From positions 1-33,980 of the forward strand of contig NZ_JAKRGC010000031.1 of assembly GCF_022347745.1 (NCBI RefSeq): 33,980 bases of DNA. Reading direction: 5' to 3'. Positions 32,691 through 33,980 of this stretch are shown in pieces. Position 1 is the stretch's first letter, and the number at the start of each line of letters is the position of its first letter. The notes below the pieces were generated by a model. It saw nothing but the letters and a program-made list of their open reading frames with translations. It was not told the DNA's origin and did no database searches. The translations under genes and the position numbers were made by a program. The DNA comes from Streptomyces sp. OfavH-34-F. Its GTDB lineage: Bacteria > Actinomycetota > Actinomycetes > Streptomycetales > Streptomycetaceae.

Positions 32691-33917
32691 GTGACGTGGC
32701 TGTCGTATGCGGGTGGTGCCCTGGCCGTGCCGGCGGCCGTGGCCTGCGCGGTGGGCTGGATACGGGAGAGAGGGCGGCGCCTGGGCGCCGAGGGGGCGCG
32801 CGACGAGGCGCTGCGCCGGTACCGCGTGGCGGCCTCGGACGCCGAGACCCACGCGGACGCCGTCCACCGGCTGGAGGGCCGCGTCCGGTCCGAGGCGCTG
32901 GCGGTCGGCTGGTGGCGCAGCCGCTACGGCGAGCTGAGCGAAGCGCTCGGCCCCGCCGTCCGGCGCCTGGAGGAGCGGGCCGCCGCGTCCGGCCCGTCGC
33001 CGCACGGCGAGGAACCGCCCCTGGACGCACGGCGGTTCGAGACGCTGGTCCACGAGGTCCTGGACCAGGCCCGCGACGAGACCGAGGACGCCGAACGGCG
33101 GGCGGCGGCCCTGCGCGCCTCGGCCCTGGCCGGAGTCCGGACGACGGCCGAGCAGATGCACACCGCGCTGACCACCGCACAGGTGGCCGTCGATCAGGCG
33201 CTGGAGCAGGTGGCGTCGGAGGCCGAGCAGGCGGTCCTGCGGGAACTGGACCGGTGCGTGAGCCAGGCGGGCCACGCGGTGCAGCGGCTGCGGCTGCTGA
33301 GCGACGCCTGGCCGGGCGTGCAGCGGGCGGACTGCACGGTCGAGGAGATCGTGGAGGGGGCGCGGGCCCGCACCGTGCACTTCGACCTCGTCCGCTGGGT
33401 GCCCGGGGAGCCGGGCGACGTATGGGTCCAGGGCCGGGTGGCGGAACCCGCCGCGATGGTGCTGGCCGAACTCCTGGACAACGCGGCCACCTACTCGGGG
33501 CGCCCGGTCGAGGTCCGCGCCGCGTACGTGGGCGGCCCGGTCGGAGGGGTCCGGGTCACGGTCCGCGACCAGGGGCTGGGCATGACGCGCGGCGAGCTGG
33601 ACCGGGCCCGCGCGACGCTGGCCTGCGGGCGGGAACTGGACGCGACCCGGCTGGACGGGGCCCAGCAGCTGGGACTGCTCGTCGCCGGCCGGCTGTCCGC
33701 CCTGTACGGACTACCGGTACGGCTGGAGAGCGCGGAGGGCGGCGGGGTGCTCGCCGCCCTCGACATCGGCCCGCACCACTTCGCCGAGATCGCGGAGCCA
33801 CCGCTCCCGGAGCCGCCGCTTCCCGAGTCGCCGCTTCCGGAGCCGCCGCTTCCGGAGCCGGTGACCGCGCCGCCCGCGCCCCGGACGGCCGGTGACGACG
33901 CCGACGGCGCCCCCTGA
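32691..33917 (+). CDS. CvnA-like sensor histidine kinase/ATPase with Pro-rich repeat tail
   Basis: 408 residues. An N-terminal transmembrane helix (SYAGGALAVPAAVACAVGW) is followed by a long Ala/Arg/Glu-rich helical, probably coiled-coil region (~30-200). The ATP-binding domain is of HATPase_c (GHKL) type: N-box ELLDNAATYSG (~260-270), G1 DQGLGM, and G2-like QQLGLLVAGRLSALYGLPVRL. This is the layout of streptomycete conservon (CvnA) kinases. Where those usually carry LDHLATRxRR, this protein has ELDRCVSQAGHAVQRLR, so the expected phosphoacceptor His is Arg. The tail carries EPPLP-type repeats (369-390). GTG 32691 follows GGGGGA. Its stop overlaps the next ATG (TGATG), suggesting an operon. 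Confidence 0.85.
   Translation: MTWLSYAGGALAVPAAVACAVGWIRERGRRLGAEGARDEALRRYRVAASDAETHADAVHRLEGRVRSEALAVGWWRSRYGELSEALGPAVRRLEERAAASGPSPHGEEPPLDARRFETLVHEVLDQARDETEDAERRAAALRASALAGVRTTAEQMHTALTTAQVAVDQALEQVASEAEQAVLRELDRCVSQAGHAVQRLRLLSDAWPGVQRADCTVEEIVEGARARTVHFDLVRWVPGEPGDVWVQGRVAEPAAMVLAELLDNAATYSGRPVEVRAAYVGGPVGGVRVTVRDQGLGMTRGELDRARATLACGRELDATRLDGAQQLGLLVAGRLSALYGLPVRLESAEGGGVLAALDIGPHHFAEIAEPPLPEPPLPESPLPEPPLPEPVTAPPAPRTAGDDADGAP
33795..33860 (+). repeat. 15-bp in-frame tandem repeat encoding EPPLP units
   Basis: Four 15-bp units (33795-33809, 33810-33824, 33825-33839, 33840-33854) plus a partial fifth, each close to GAGCCGCCGCTTCCG, encode EPPLP, EPPLP, ESPLP, EPPLP and EP. The near-identical third positions point to recent slippage expansion. 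The peptide would form an extended proline-rich tail. Confidence 0.85.
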
Positions 33918-33980
33918 TGACCGGCCGCCGGACACCGCCCGGCCGGCGCCCCCGCTCCCCCGGACCGCTCCGCCGGGCCC
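33917..33980 (+). CDS. Start of a coupled downstream gene (partial)
   Basis: ATG 33917-33919 overlaps the previous stop by one base (TGATG) and the frame is open to the window end: MTGRRTPPGRRPRSPGPLRR. Only ~21 basic, Pro-rich residues are visible, so identity is unknown. In cvn operons the gene after the kinase encodes a roadblock/LC7 protein (CvnB), but this N-terminus is not recognisably one. Confidence 0.4.
   Translation, partial: MTGRRTPPGRRPRSPGPLRRA

Overview
The window reads as a chromosomal segment of a Streptomyces-type actinomycete. G+C is very high, third codon positions are nearly all G or C, GTG and TTG starts are common, and the gene content is typical: mycothiol amidase Mca, two-subunit acyl-CoA carboxylase with an epsilon subunit, DrrAB-type ABC exporter, an LAETG sorting signal and a CvnA-like ATPase. 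From memory, much of the order (accA2, maf, pccE, pccB, birA, cya, enoyl-CoA hydratase, GGDEF, hutH, Ldt ... msrA, metB ... ilvA, ABC pair, greA, DUF4307, mca) resembles the S. coelicolor core around SCO4921-SCO4967. I see no rRNA, tRNA, CRISPR array, prophage or insertion sequence.

Layout. 1-6280: acyl-CoA carboxylase region, with a TetR regulator, AccA (biotin carboxylase plus biotin carrier), a small membrane protein, Maf, a 42-residue membrane peptide, the epsilon subunit and the PccB carboxyltransferase. 6281-10632: biotin protein ligase (divergent from pccB; it would charge AccA Lys549), class III adenylate cyclase, enoyl-CoA hydratase and a GAF-GGDEF diguanylate cyclase, so two cyclic-nucleotide synthases lie close together. 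10714-16623: histidine ammonia-lyase, a tiny LAETG sortase substrate, an L,D-transpeptidase lipoprotein, a DUF1330 protein and glutamate dehydrogenase. 16706-21331: MsrA, two uncharacterised membrane-anchored proteins, MetB, a degenerate ECF-like sigma factor translationally coupled to a small membrane protein, and a MarR regulator. 21487-27112: threonine ammonia-lyase with ACT domain, DrrAB-like exporter, GreA, DUF4307 protein, Mca and a small membrane protein. 27162-33980: an 852-residue HTH/N6-methylase/TPR chimera, a DUF4190/DUF4352 membrane protein, a divergent TetR/SDR pair with an obvious operator, a CvnA-like ATPase with a Pro-rich repeat tail, and the first codons of a coupled gene.

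Most of the window is ordinary core metabolism with strong hairpin terminators between convergent genes. The most unusual item is the gene at 27162-29720. Its first ~323 residues are an HTH plus the N-terminal half of an N6-adenine DNA methylase, cut just after motif IV. The remaining ~530 residues are a TPR array like the C-terminal half of an NB-ARC/TPR (AfsR-like) protein. Synonymous codon preference changes from C-ending to G-ending at the join, and a perfect 22-bp palindrome lies just upstream of its start. Other points of interest are the reduced sigma/membrane-protein pair, the CvnA-like ATPase without an obvious phosphoacceptor His, an I-site-less GGDEF protein, and a set of genes whose -10 boxes lie only 6-7 nt from the start codon (predicted leaderless mRNAs).
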